In this document: positions 25,232 through 32,771 of the stretch, piece after piece
How the letters are laid out: the number at the start of each line of letters is the position of its first letter
How positions within the stretch are numbered: the stretch's first letter is position 1
Source of the DNA: Streptomyces coelicoflavus
GTDB taxonomy: Bacteria; Actinomycetota; Actinomycetes; Streptomycetales; Streptomycetaceae
NCBI RefSeq assembly: GCF_003112555.1
Contig: NZ_BEWB01000002.1
Location: 124,001-188,000 of the forward strand
DNA length: 64,000 nt
Direction of reading: 5' to 3'
Made by a program: the position numbers and the translations under genes
Notes under the pieces: model-generated
Seen by the model: only the letters and a program-made list of their open reading frames with translations
What the model was told of the DNA's origin: nothing
Databases searched by the model: none

Positions 25232-26134
25232 ATGGACATCTCCTTTCTCGGCGGACCAGCTCCGCAACGCGGGGTCGGCGTGGTCGCCCCGTTCGACTTC
25301 GCACTCGATCGCGAGCTGTGGCGGTGGGTGCCCGACGACGTGTCACTGCACATGACACGGACCCCCTTCGTACCCGTCGAGGTCAGTCTGGACCTCGCCC
25401 GGATGGTCAGCGAGCACGAGACCCTCGGCGAGGCGGTCCGCACCCTCAACGCCATCGCGCCGCAGGTCGTCGCCTACGCCTGCACCTCGGGCAGCTTCGT
25501 CGGCGGCATCGCCGGGGAACGCGCCATGTGCGAGGCGATGACCTGGGCGGGCGCCGTCCCGTCCGTCACCACCTCCGGCGCACTGCTGGACGCGCTGACC
25601 GAGCTGGGCGTACGCCGGGTCGCGCTGGTGACGCCGTACACCGTGTCCGTGACCCGGGCGCTGGAGGCGTACGTCGCCGAGGCGGGCGTCACCATCTCCG
25701 GCTGCGCCTTCATGGGGCTGACCCGGCACATCTGGAAGGTCCCGTACCGCGACGTGGCCGACATGGCCCGCCAGGCCGTGCCCACGCCGGGGGCGGCGGA
25801 CGCCCTGTTCATCTCCTGCACCAACCTCCCCACCTACGACGTCATCCCGCAGCTGGAGGCCGAGCTGCGGATCCCCGTGATCTCGGCCAACCAAGTGACG
25901 ATGTGGGCGGCACTGCGCCGACTGGGTACCCCTGCGGTGGGGCCGTACCAGGCGCTGACCGATCCGGCCGCCCGCATCGGCCCCGCCGCGACGGCCGCCG
26001 CGGGTCCCACGGTGGTGGGACCCGCCGGTCCCGTCGACCCCGCGGTGGCGGGTCCGGTCGGACCCGCGGCGGCGGACCTGCCGGGCGTCGGTGACGTCCC
26101 GGACACCGAACAGCAGCAGGAAGGGTGGACATGA
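25232..26134 (+). CDS. Asp/Glu racemase superfamily enzyme, maleate cis-trans isomerase / arylmalonate decarboxylase type
   Basis: 300 residues. Both signature cysteines are present: ACTSGSF (about residue 86) and SCTNLP (about residue 200). This two-cysteine pattern fits racemase or maleate-isomerase chemistry. The last 50 residues are a low-complexity tail of Gly, Pro, Val and Ala with repeated GP units, absent from typical members of about 250 residues. The ATG at 25232 is preferred; GTGs at 25214 and 25223 are alternatives. It overlaps the next gene by four bases (ATGA). The substrate is unknown. Confidence 0.8.
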   Translation: MDISFLGGPAPQRGVGVVAPFDFALDRELWRWVPDDVSLHMTRTPFVPVEVSLDLARMVSEHETLGEAVRTLNAIAPQVVAYACTSGSFVGGIAGERAMCEAMTWAGAVPSVTTSGALLDALTELGVRRVALVTPYTVSVTRALEAYVAEAGVTISGCAFMGLTRHIWKVPYRDVADMARQAVPTPGAADALFISCTNLPTYDVIPQLEAELRIPVISANQVTMWAALRRLGTPAVGPYQALTDPAARIGPAATAAAGPTVVGPAGPVDPAVAGPVGPAAADLPGVGDVPDTEQQQEGWT

Positions 26135-26862
26135 CAGCACTGGGATTCCTGTACCCGGGCCACTCCGGCGAGGACGACTACCCACGCATCGAGCAGCTCC
26201 TGGGCAGCGACATCCGGGTGGACCTGGTGCACACGGACATCGGCGAGGACGCCCACCGGGTGGACGCGCTGCTCGAGATGGGCTCGCCGCGACGCCTCGA
26301 GGCGGGCGTGGCCGAGCTGCGGCTGGCCGGTGCCGACGCCGTGGTGTGGGCCTGCACCAGCGGCAGCTTCGTGCACGGCTGGGACGGCGCGCACGAACAG
26401 GTGCGCGCCCTGGCCCGGGCGGCGGGTCTGCCGGCCTCCTCCACCTCGTTCGCCTTCGTGCACGCGGCGAAGGAGATCGGGGCGCGGCGGGTCTCGATCG
26501 GCGCGACCTACCCGGACGACGTGGCGCGGCTCTTCGCGGACTTCCTCGGCGCAGCCGGCATCGGGGTGTCCGACGTCGTCAGCTCCGGCATCATCACCGC
26601 CGCGGAGGTCGGCACCTGGACGGAGGACGAGGTGCTGGCGCTGGCCCGCGCCGCCGACCGCCCGGACGCCGAGGCGGTGTTCCTGCCGGACACGGCCCTG
26701 CGCACGGTGGCCCACATCCCGGCCCTGGAGAAGGAACTGGGCAAGCCGGTCCTCACCGCCAACCAGGTCACCGTCTGGGAGGGCCTGCGCCTGGCCGACC
26801 GCCGCGTCAACGCGCCGGAGCTGGGCGCACTGTTCACCCGGGAGCCGTTGGTGCAGGTCTGA
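26131..26862 (+). CDS. Second Asp/Glu racemase-fold enzyme, with only the first signature cysteine
   Basis: 243 residues, paralogous to the upstream gene. It keeps the first cysteine block (ACTSGSF), but the position of the second reads FLPDTAL, with no cysteine. A one-cysteine enzyme of this fold could be a decarboxylase-like or single-base catalyst, or a regulatory partner. AGGAAGG precedes the ATG that overlaps the upstream stop. The pair probably works together, perhaps as a heteromer (inference). Confidence 0.78.
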   Translation: MTALGFLYPGHSGEDDYPRIEQLLGSDIRVDLVHTDIGEDAHRVDALLEMGSPRRLEAGVAELRLAGADAVVWACTSGSFVHGWDGAHEQVRALARAAGLPASSTSFAFVHAAKEIGARRVSIGATYPDDVARLFADFLGAAGIGVSDVVSSGIITAAEVGTWTEDEVLALARAADRPDAEAVFLPDTALRTVAHIPALEKELGKPVLTANQVTVWEGLRLADRRVNAPELGALFTREPLVQV

Positions 26863-26883
26863 GAAGGGAGGGGAACGGCGTAG

Positions 26884-26922
26884 TTCGCTGTGCGAATTAC
26901 CGGCTCTTTGCGCTGCTAGGCT
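26884..26922 (+). promoter_or_regulatory. MarR operator and leaderless promoter
   Basis: TTCGCTGTGCGAA (26884-26896) lies where the -35 box should be. TAGGCT (26917-26922) is a -10 box only six bases before the GTG at 26929, so the mRNA probably starts at the start codon. The operator shares the TTCG...CGAA plan of two sites downstream of marR. Confidence 0.72.
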
Positions 26923-26928
26923 GGCCGG

Positions 26929-27417
26929 GTGGTCAAGCATGATGACGGCGGTATCGGCGTGGTCGCCGCGCTGGTGCGGTCCGCGTTCCTGGTGAACGCC
27001 GTGTACGCCGAGTCCGGCCGGGAGTTCGGAGTGACGCCTCAGCAGGGGCAGTTGCTGTGCGTCCTGATGGCGCGGCCCTGCGGCATGGGGGAGCTGGGGG
27101 CCACGCTGCGGCTGGCCAAGTCGAGCCTCACCGGTCTCGTGGACCGCACGGAGCGCAACGGCCTGGTCCGGCGGGAGCCGGACCCCCGGGACACCCGTGC
27201 CGTGCGGGTCGCGCTCACCGAGCGGGGGGACGAGCTCGCGGGAGAGTTCTACGCCGAGACGTGCCGGCGGATCGAGGATCTGCCGGCCGCCCTGGACCCG
27301 GCGGACCGGGACATGCTCGCGCACCTGCTGGGCCGGATCGTGCGGGACAACAAGGTGCCCGTGGTCTTCGTCGAGGCGGACGCCTCGAACGGGCCGAGGA
27401 CGCCGCGCGGAGGATAG
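26929..27417 (+). CDS. MarR-family transcriptional regulator
   Basis: 162 residues with a winged helix (MGELGATLRLAKSSLTGLVDRTERNGLV) and a basic wing (REPDPRDTRAVRVALTERG). There is no ribosome site; a -10 box six bases upstream indicates a leaderless transcript. Operators of the same sequence flank both ends of the gene, so it very likely represses itself and the adjacent LLM oxidoreductase. The ligand is unknown. Its helix contains cysteines (LLCVLMARPCGM) that might allow redox sensing, as in OhrR-like members (speculative). Confidence 0.88.
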   Translation: MVKHDDGGIGVVAALVRSAFLVNAVYAESGREFGVTPQQGQLLCVLMARPCGMGELGATLRLAKSSLTGLVDRTERNGLVRREPDPRDTRAVRVALTERGDELAGEFYAETCRRIEDLPAALDPADRDMLAHLLGRIVRDNKVPVVFVEADASNGPRTPRGG

Positions 27418-27460
27418 GGCCGGGTACCCGCTTCCCGTCTGCCGGATCGACCGGAGTTGC

Positions 27461-27504
27461 AGTTCGTAGTACGAACTAATAGTGTTCGTGGTGCGAACTA
27501 ACCT
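27461..27504 (+). promoter_or_regulatory. Double MarR operator and promoter of the LLM oxidoreductase
   Basis: AGTTCGTA-G-TACGAACT (27461-27477) is a perfect palindrome. GTTCG-N5-CGAAC (27484-27498) follows with its centre 22 bp away, two helical turns. TAACCT (27499-27504) is a -10 box, so both sites cover the promoter. Confidence 0.8.
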
Positions 27505-27555
27505 GCCGTGCTGTTCCGTTTCCGTACCTTCACCGGTCGAGCAGAAGGAAGAACC

Positions 27556-28497
27556 ATGTCTCCGGTTCCCGAGCAAAAGGTCCTTTTCGGGTTCGGCGCG
27601 CACAGCGGCGTCGGCCAAGCGCCGGAGCTGCTGCGCATGGTCCAGCAGGCCGACCGGGACGGACTCGACACCTTCTCCCTGTCGGACCACCCCTTCTTCG
27701 GCGACCGCCTGGACGCCTACGCCGCACTCGGCTTCCTCCTCGGCGGCACCCGGAACATCGCCGGGTTCGCCAACGTCACCAACGTGCCGACCCGGCCCGC
27801 CCCCATGCTGGCGCGGACGGTCACCTCCCTGTCGGCCCTGGCCGGCGGACGCGTCGTGCTGGGCATGGGAGCGGGCGGGCTGTGGGACCGGATCTCCGAC
27901 ATGGGCGTGCCTCGGCTGTCACCGGCCGAGGCCGTCGAGGCCTTCGAGGAGGCGATCGTCCTGGTCAAGAAGCTGGCGGGCGGTGGCCCCCCGGTCACCC
28001 ACCAGGGCCGTCACTACCGGGTGCGGGACATCGAGCCGTCCCCGGTGGCCGCGCCGCCGGTGTGGACCGGGTCGGTCGGCCGCAAGTCCCTGGCAGTCAC
28101 CGGCCGGGTGGCCGACGGATGGATTCCGGGCCACGCGGCGGACTGGCTCAGCGAGCGCTACCGGACCTCACGACCGGTCATCGACGAAGCGGCGGCGTCC
28201 GTCGGCCGCGATCCCGCCGAGGTCCGCACCGTCTTCAACTTCACCGGGCGCATCACCGACCGGCCGCTGCCCGCCCCTCGCGACCAGGACGGGCGCTGGA
28301 CCGGCGGGTCGGTCGAGCAGTGGGTGGAGGAGCTGACCGGCGCCGTCCTGGAGCACGACGCCTCGGGCTTCACGCTCTTCTCCGCCGACGGCGGAACCCA
28401 GGACCTCGTCTCCCTCGGCCGCTGGGCGGGCGACATCGCCCCGGCCGTGCGCGCGGCCGTCGCGAAGGAACGTGGTCGGGGCGGGGAGCAGAAGTAG
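27556..28497 (+). CDS. LLM-class (F420/flavin-dependent) oxidoreductase
   Basis: 313 residues forming a luciferase-like TIM barrel. It has LSDHPFFG near residue 42 and a cofactor-binding GRVVLGMGAGG segment near residue 100. A late VADGWIPGHAADW block is typical of F420-dependent reductases of the MER family. AAGGAAG precedes the ATG. It is under the MarR-type double operator, so it is probably induced by a small molecule that it helps to detoxify or metabolise. Confidence 0.85.
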   Translation: MSPVPEQKVLFGFGAHSGVGQAPELLRMVQQADRDGLDTFSLSDHPFFGDRLDAYAALGFLLGGTRNIAGFANVTNVPTRPAPMLARTVTSLSALAGGRVVLGMGAGGLWDRISDMGVPRLSPAEAVEAFEEAIVLVKKLAGGGPPVTHQGRHYRVRDIEPSPVAAPPVWTGSVGRKSLAVTGRVADGWIPGHAADWLSERYRTSRPVIDEAAASVGRDPAEVRTVFNFTGRITDRPLPAPRDQDGRWTGGSVEQWVEELTGAVLEHDASGFTLFSADGGTQDLVSLGRWAGDIAPAVRAAVAKERGRGGEQK

Positions 28498-28498
28498 A

Positions 28499-28533
28499 AG
28501 AACCCCGGTCCGCGTGAGCGGGACCGGGGTTCT
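28499..28533. terminator. Terminator shared by the LLM gene and the first tRNA-Gly-like gene
   Basis: A perfect 13-bp stem (AGAACCCCGGTCC with its complement) and a nine-base loop start two bases after the LLM stop. It also lies downstream of the minus-strand tRNA. It recurs at 29626. Confidence 0.8.
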
Positions 28534-28538
28534 CGTCG

Positions 28539-28608
28539 AGCGCTGGGCAGGCCTTGCACCTGCATTTCCCCACGGGAAGTGGGGCGTCTTTCCTTGGACC
28601 ACCAACGC
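28539..28608 (-). tRNA. Atypical tRNA-Gly-like gene (anticodon TCC), copy A
   Basis: On the minus strand 70 bases fold as a cloverleaf. The acceptor stem is GCGTTGG/CCAGCGC. A short D arm has GG (GTCCAAGGAAAGAC). The anticodon stem is CCCCA/TGGGG with loop CTTCCCG (anticodon TCC), and the T stem is GCAGG/CCTGC with loop TGCAAGG. Glycine identity features are present (G1-C72, C2-G71, C35, C36, U73). The T loop lacks the normal TTC, and base 37 is C. It may be a non-decoding glycine donor. A pseudo-tRNA remains possible, though two intact copies with promoters argue against that. Confidence 0.72.
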
Positions 28609-28791
28609 ATCGCCCGCCGCGGGGGGTTGGCCCCGTGATCAGGCACGATGATCGTACCGCAGGGCCGGCCAGGGTGCACGTCGGTGGCACGGCGCGGTCG
28701 CGTACAACCCCGGGCGGGTTTCGTTCGTCTTGATCTTGTCGACCCCGCGCTGCATCTCGGCGCGGGGCGCTTGAGCACAAGGAGAACGACC

Positions 28792-29604
28792 ATGCGCGCC
28801 ACCGGCGTACGCCGTACCGTCCTGACCGCTTCCGCGGTCGCCCTCACCCTGGCGGTCGCCGCCTGCGGCGGAGGTGACCAGGACGGCGGAAACGGCGGGG
28901 ACGGCAAGCCCAAGGGCGACGCGGCCGCGAAGCCGGCGGCGAAGGCGCTGACCGCCGCCGAACTGGAGAAGCGGATCGTGGCCACGGCCGACCTCAAGGA
29001 CCACAAGGTGCAGGAGCCCGGGAAGGACGACGTCTTCGATCCCGCTTCCCTCACCGTCGACCGGGCGGAGTGCGAGCCCGTCGCCCGCGTGCTCTCGGCT
29101 CTCCCGGCGGGCGACCCGGCGGCGAGCGCCCAGCGACTCGTCGTCCAGGAGTCCGCGGCGTCCAAGAAGGGGATGCCCTCGATGGAGGAACTCGCGGAGA
29201 TGACGGAGGAGGAGGCGAAGGAGGCGACCATCGACTCCCTCGACATCACGAAGACGATGACCTCCCTCTGGTCCTACGGCGCCGACGGCGCCGACCAGGC
29301 CCTCGGCACGCTGCGGACGGCGGGCGAGAAGTGCGCGAAGGGCTTCGCCATGACGATCGACGGGGAGAAGCAGCAGGTCACCAAGGTCACCGGGGAGAAG
29401 CTCACGGCCGGTGAGGACGCCGTCGCCTGGACGGTGGGCACGAAGACGGACGAGGACCCCGTCGAGACCAAGGTCGTCGTCTTCCGGACGGGCACCACGC
29501 TCGCCGGGTTCTCCTCCTTCAACATCGCGGCGATCAGCCGCGGTGAGGCGTACGAGCAGCCGACCGCCGTCATCGACGCGCAGGAGGCCAAGCTCGCCCG
29601 ATGA
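28792..29604 (+). CDS. Secreted lipoprotein of unknown function
   Basis: 270 residues. A signal peptide ends in a lipobox (AVAAC, Cys about residue 25), followed by a Gly/Asp linker. A globular domain of about 200 residues has two cysteines (AEC and EKC) and an acidic helix (ELAEMTEEEAKEA). Its general shape recalls actinobacterial sensor-type lipoproteins such as the PknH extracellular domain, but I see no diagnostic motif. AAGGAG precedes the ATG. It sits between two copies of the tRNA-Gly-like repeat transcribed in the opposite direction. Confidence 0.75.
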   Translation: MRATGVRRTVLTASAVALTLAVAACGGGDQDGGNGGDGKPKGDAAAKPAAKALTAAELEKRIVATADLKDHKVQEPGKDDVFDPASLTVDRAECEPVARVLSALPAGDPAASAQRLVVQESAASKKGMPSMEELAEMTEEEAKEATIDSLDITKTMTSLWSYGADGADQALGTLRTAGEKCAKGFAMTIDGEKQQVTKVTGEKLTAGEDAVAWTVGTKTDEDPVETKVVVFRTGTTLAGFSSFNIAAISRGEAYEQPTAVIDAQEAKLAR

Positions 29605-29625
29605 TCCGGGCCCGGCCGGCACGGA

Positions 29626-29660
29626 AGAACCCCGGTCCGCTTGAGCGGGACCGGGGTTCT
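29626..29660. terminator. Terminator of tRNA-Gly-like copy B and of the lipoprotein gene
   Basis: Same 13-bp stem as at 28499, 22 bases after the lipoprotein stop and just downstream of the minus-strand tRNA-like gene. Confidence 0.8.
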
Positions 29661-29665
29661 CGTCG

Positions 29666-29735
29666 AGCGCTGGGCAGGCCTTGCACCTGCATTTCCCCAC
29701 GGGAAGTGGGGCGTCTTTCCTTGGACCACCAACGC
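29666..29735 (-). tRNA. Atypical tRNA-Gly-like gene (anticodon TCC), copy B
   Basis: The same 70 bases as copy A, with every stem intact. Conservation of the structural bases and the promoter, while flanking bases differ, suggests selection on the RNA. Confidence 0.72.
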
Positions 29736-29915
29736 ACTGCCTGCCGTGGGAGGTTGACCTCCGTGATCAGGCACGATGATCGTACCGCAGCCCCGGGTGG
29801 GGTGCACATCGAGCCGCGCTCGTTCATGTACGAGGACGATGACCCATAGTGTGAATGCGCGATGTCTTGCCTGAGGCCTTGTCAGCTCCCGGGCCTACCC
29901 CTATTCTCACGCCGA

Positions 29916-29927
29916 GAAAGCGCTTTC
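29916..29927. promoter_or_regulatory. LacI-type operator upstream of pectate lyase
   Basis: GAAAGCGCTTTC is a perfect 12-bp palindrome with the central CG common to LacI-family operators, 74 bp before the preferred start. The rest of 29736-30000 has no gene I can support. Confidence 0.55.
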
Positions 29928-30000
29928 CGCCACGGCGTGTTTGACATGATCACGCCATGGCTTCCGTTCCGGCATGTGAAGGCGAATGGGGAGACCGAGG

Positions 30001-31545
30001 ATGAGACGACCAGTCGCGCTGCGACTCCAAGCGGCACTGGGCACGCTGGCCCTCGCGGCCGCGGCCGGTGTGGTGCTGACGATGCCCGAGACGGCGTCGG
30101 CGGCGGCCGGCGGCGCCACCGGCTACGCGACCCAGAACGGCGGCACGACCGGCGGCGCGGGCGGGCAGACCGTGCGCGCCACCACCGGCACGGCGATCCA
30201 CCAGGCCCTGTGCGGCCGCGCCGACAGCAGCACCCCGATCGTCATCGAGGTCGAGGGCACCATCAACCACGGCAACACCAGCAAGGTGTCGGGCGACAGC
30301 TGCAACACCGCCGCCGACAAAATCGAGCTGAAGCAGGTCAGCAACATCACCATCGTCGGGGTCGGCGGCGGTGCCGTCTTCGACCAACTGGGCATCCACA
30401 TCAGGGAGTCCAGCAACATCATCATCCAGAACGTGACCGTCCGGAACGTCAAGAAGTCCGGTTCGCCCACCTCCAACGGCGGCGACGCCATCGGCATGGA
30501 GAGCGACGTCCGCAACGTCTGGGTCGACCACTCCACCCTGGAGGCCTCGGGCGGCGAGTCGGAGGGCTACGACGGCCTCTTCGACATGAAGGACAACACC
30601 CAGTACGTCACCCTGTCCTACAGCGTCCTGCGCAACTCCGGCCGCGGCGGGCTCATCGGCTCCAGCGAGAGCGACCGCTCCAACGGCTACGTCACCTTCC
30701 ACCACAACCTGTACGAGAACATCGACTCCCGCGCGCCCCTCCTGCGCGGCGGCGTCGCCCACATGTACAACAACCACTACGTGAGCCTGAACAAGTCCGG
30801 GATCAACTCCCGGGCGGGCGCCAAGGCCAAGGTCGACAACAACTACTTCGAGGACTCCAAGGACGTCCTCGGCACCTTCTACACCGACGAGGCCGGCTCC
30901 TGGCAGGTCGGCGGCAACATCTTCGACAACGTGACCTGGTCCGAGCCCGGCGGCGACAACAACCCGGCCGGCCCCGACCCGCAGTCCAACACCACGGTGT
31001 CCATCCCGTACTCCTACACCCTCGACGACGCCTCCTGCGTGCCGTCCGTCGTGAGCGGTACGGCGGGCGCGAACAAGGGCCTGAAGGTGTCGGACGGCAG
31101 CTGCACACCGCAGAGCCCGGACCCGACCGACCCCACGGATCCGGACCCGACCGACCCGGACCCGACCGATCCGCCGAGCGGGACCAACCTCAGCATCGGG
31201 GCCGGCTCCGACGGCTCGTCCAAGGCGAGCGGCACCAGCTACGGCAACGTCCGCGACGGTGACCTCGGCACGTACTGGTCCCCGGCCGGTACGACCGGCT
31301 CCGTCTCCGTCAAGTGGTCCTCCGCCCGGACCGTCGCCAAGATCAACATCCGGGAGGCGGCGGGCTCCGAGGGCACCGTCGGCTCGTACCGCGTCCTCAA
31401 CCACGACACCGGTGCCGTCCTGGCCTCCGGCAGCGGCGCGGGCGTGATCGCCTTCTCCCCGGTCTCGCTGGAGAAGATCACCTTCGAGATCACCGGCGCC
31501 TCGGGCACCCCGAAGGTCGCCGAGTTCGAGACGTACGCCGGCTGA
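30001..31545 (+). CDS. Secreted pectate lyase (PL1 beta-helix) with a C-terminal discoidin-like carbohydrate-binding domain
   Basis: 514 residues. The signal peptide covers about residues 1-36. The PL1 core has GVGGGAVFD, the NVWVDHSTLEASG calcium-region motif (vWiDH type), DGLFDMK, the HHNLYENIDSRAPLLR block with the catalytic arginine region, and AHMYNNHY. A DPTDP repeat linker (about residues 375-395) leads to a discoidin/F5-8-like domain of about 115 residues. GGGGAG precedes the ATG; 29986 is an alternative start. It cleaves polygalacturonate by elimination. The upstream palindrome suggests LacI-family repression. Confidence 0.92.
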   Translation: MRRPVALRLQAALGTLALAAAAGVVLTMPETASAAAGGATGYATQNGGTTGGAGGQTVRATTGTAIHQALCGRADSSTPIVIEVEGTINHGNTSKVSGDSCNTAADKIELKQVSNITIVGVGGGAVFDQLGIHIRESSNIIIQNVTVRNVKKSGSPTSNGGDAIGMESDVRNVWVDHSTLEASGGESEGYDGLFDMKDNTQYVTLSYSVLRNSGRGGLIGSSESDRSNGYVTFHHNLYENIDSRAPLLRGGVAHMYNNHYVSLNKSGINSRAGAKAKVDNNYFEDSKDVLGTFYTDEAGSWQVGGNIFDNVTWSEPGGDNNPAGPDPQSNTTVSIPYSYTLDDASCVPSVVSGTAGANKGLKVSDGSCTPQSPDPTDPTDPDPTDPDPTDPPSGTNLSIGAGSDGSSKASGTSYGNVRDGDLGTYWSPAGTTGSVSVKWSSARTVAKINIREAAGSEGTVGSYRVLNHDTGAVLASGSGAGVIAFSPVSLEKITFEITGASGTPKVAEFETYAG

Positions 31546-31556
31546 CACGGCCGGGC

Positions 31557-31599
31557 GGGCGGGGTGTGTCCGGATCGCGGTGCCGGACACACCCCGCCC
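31557..31599 (+). terminator. Terminator of the pectate lyase gene
   Basis: A 17-bp stem (GGGCGGGGTGTGTCCGG with its complement) begins 12 bases after the stop codon. Confidence 0.85.
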
Positions 31600-31696
31600 T
31601 CTTGCGCGGGCGCGGGACAATGGACGGTGGCCCACTCCACCGGAGTGACCCCCGCACCCGGGGACGGGCCGTCGTCACGCACGAGGAGGAGAAGAC

Positions 31697-32044
31697 ATGG
31701 CGGAGCCCACGCCGCGTCGGCACGAACCGCGGCTACGCCCCGCGCCCCTGCTTTTCGAGCCGGCGGAGGCGGCCGCCGACCCGGAGCACTTCTTCGACCT
31801 CGAGTCGGTCGACGACCCCCGGGCCCTGCTGGAGCGGGCCACCGAGCTGACCCACGCGTTCCGTGCGGCGGCGGACCGGGCGATGGAGTTCCAGGCGATC
31901 GCGGCGGCACAGTTGGCCGATCCCCGGCGGTTCGACCGCCTGACGACCGCGGACATCGCCGAACGGGCCGAGTGGACCGAGGACTACGCCAAGAAGATGG
32001 TGGAGTTCGGGCGCGACCTGATGCGCGGCGAACCGGCCGAGTAA
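31697..32044 (+). CDS. Small conserved hypothetical protein, 115 aa
   Basis: A soluble, mostly helical protein. A proline-rich start is followed by an acidic helical segment (DPEHFFDLESVDDPRALLERA), and the end RLTTADIAERAEWTEDYAKKMVEFGRDLM looks like a helix-turn-helix-like pair without obvious basic residues. GGAGGAG precedes the ATG. I do not recognise the family. Codon use is typical of the window. Confidence 0.65.
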   Translation: MAEPTPRRHEPRLRPAPLLFEPAEAAADPEHFFDLESVDDPRALLERATELTHAFRAAADRAMEFQAIAAAQLADPRRFDRLTTADIAERAEWTEDYAKKMVEFGRDLMRGEPAE

Positions 32045-32156
32045 CCGGGACGCATATGACAGGGGGCTGGGCAAGATACTCCCTTCCCGGCCGTCGTGTC
32101 CCCGTTTCCCGTAACCCGGCGGAGCTTCGCCCTCACGCACGGTAGATATTTGCGGT

Positions 32157-32771
32157 ATGAGCAGCACACGCAACGTCACGCCCCACGTCTCGGACGTCAC
32201 CGCGGACGGCGCCGCCTGGCTGGCGTCGGCGGTCGCGTACCCGCGCGACACGCTCGCGCTCTGGGAGGAGCGGCCCGCGGCCCCGGTCGTCCTGCCCTGC
32301 GGCTCCGCCTTCGACGTGGTGAGCGCTCCCGCGATCTTCGGTCGCCGGATGCTCGACCGGCTGTGGGAGGACGGCCCGGGGTCCGGCCCGGTGGCGGAGT
32401 TCCGCGGCCGGATGCTGCTGTTCGCCGCGCCGGGCACCGCCCAGCGCCTGCCCTCGCTGCTCGACTGGGAGGAGTGGGGCGCCCGCGGCCGGGCGGACGG
32501 CCGTACGGGCGCGGTGCCGCCGCTGCTGTGCCACGGCGTCGGGGACACGGTGACCGTCCCGGCCCCCGCGGGTTCCGCCGCTCCGGCGGGTGCGCCGGCG
32601 CGCTCCGGGTCCCGCTGGCTGGTGGCCCCGGACATCCGCCGGCCCTGGCTGCCCGGCCCGGAGATCCTGCTCTGGGCGGCGGTGCGGGCGGCCCGCGCGG
32701 CGGTGCGGATTTCGATTTTTCCTCCCGCCGACCAGGGTGCTAAGGTCTACGACGTCAGCAGGCGCCGCTAG
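32157..32771 (+). CDS. Bifunctional primase/polymerase N-terminal-like protein, 204 aa
   Basis: Resembles the N-terminal Prim-Pol-like segment seen in short Streptomyces proteins (WLASAVAYPRDTLALW, then FDVVSAPAIFGRRMLDRLW and LLFAAPGTAQRLPSLLDWEEWG). It lacks the acidic catalytic triad I would expect of an active primase, so it may be a degenerate relative. There is no ribosome site; TAGATA (32143-32148) eight bases before the ATG suggests a leaderless mRNA. Its stop codon lies inside the following tRNA-Lys gene (10-base overlap). Confidence 0.55.
   Translation: MSSTRNVTPHVSDVTADGAAWLASAVAYPRDTLALWEERPAAPVVLPCGSAFDVVSAPAIFGRRMLDRLWEDGPGSGPVAEFRGRMLLFAAPGTAQRLPSLLDWEEWGARGRADGRTGAVPPLLCHGVGDTVTVPAPAGSAAPAGAPARSGSRWLVAPDIRRPWLPGPEILLWAAVRAARAAVRISIFPPADQGAKVYDVSRRR

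Larger units (their letters stand above)
28497..28662 (-). repeat. Direct repeat, copy A (terminator + tRNA-Gly-like gene + promoter)
   Basis: About 166 bases nearly identical to 29624-29790. Both copies carry the terminator, the whole tRNA-like gene, and an upstream TACGAT-containing promoter segment (minus strand). The 40 bases between the tRNA and the promoter segment have diverged. The copies flank a lipoprotein gene. Confidence 0.85.
29624..29790 (-). repeat. Direct repeat, copy B
   Basis: Second copy of the 166-base unit described at 28497-28662. Differences cluster between the tRNA 5' end and the shared promoter segment. Confidence 0.85.

Noticed and set aside
28539..28608. Calling the tRNA-Gly-like genes pseudogenes
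   Set aside because: Two identical intact copies with terminators and a shared promoter segment, and full glycine identity bases, argue for function; the odd T loop is noted rather than taken as decay.
32157..32771. Active primase/polymerase
   Set aside because: The acidic catalytic residues of true Prim-Pol domains are not visible; only general similarity is claimed.
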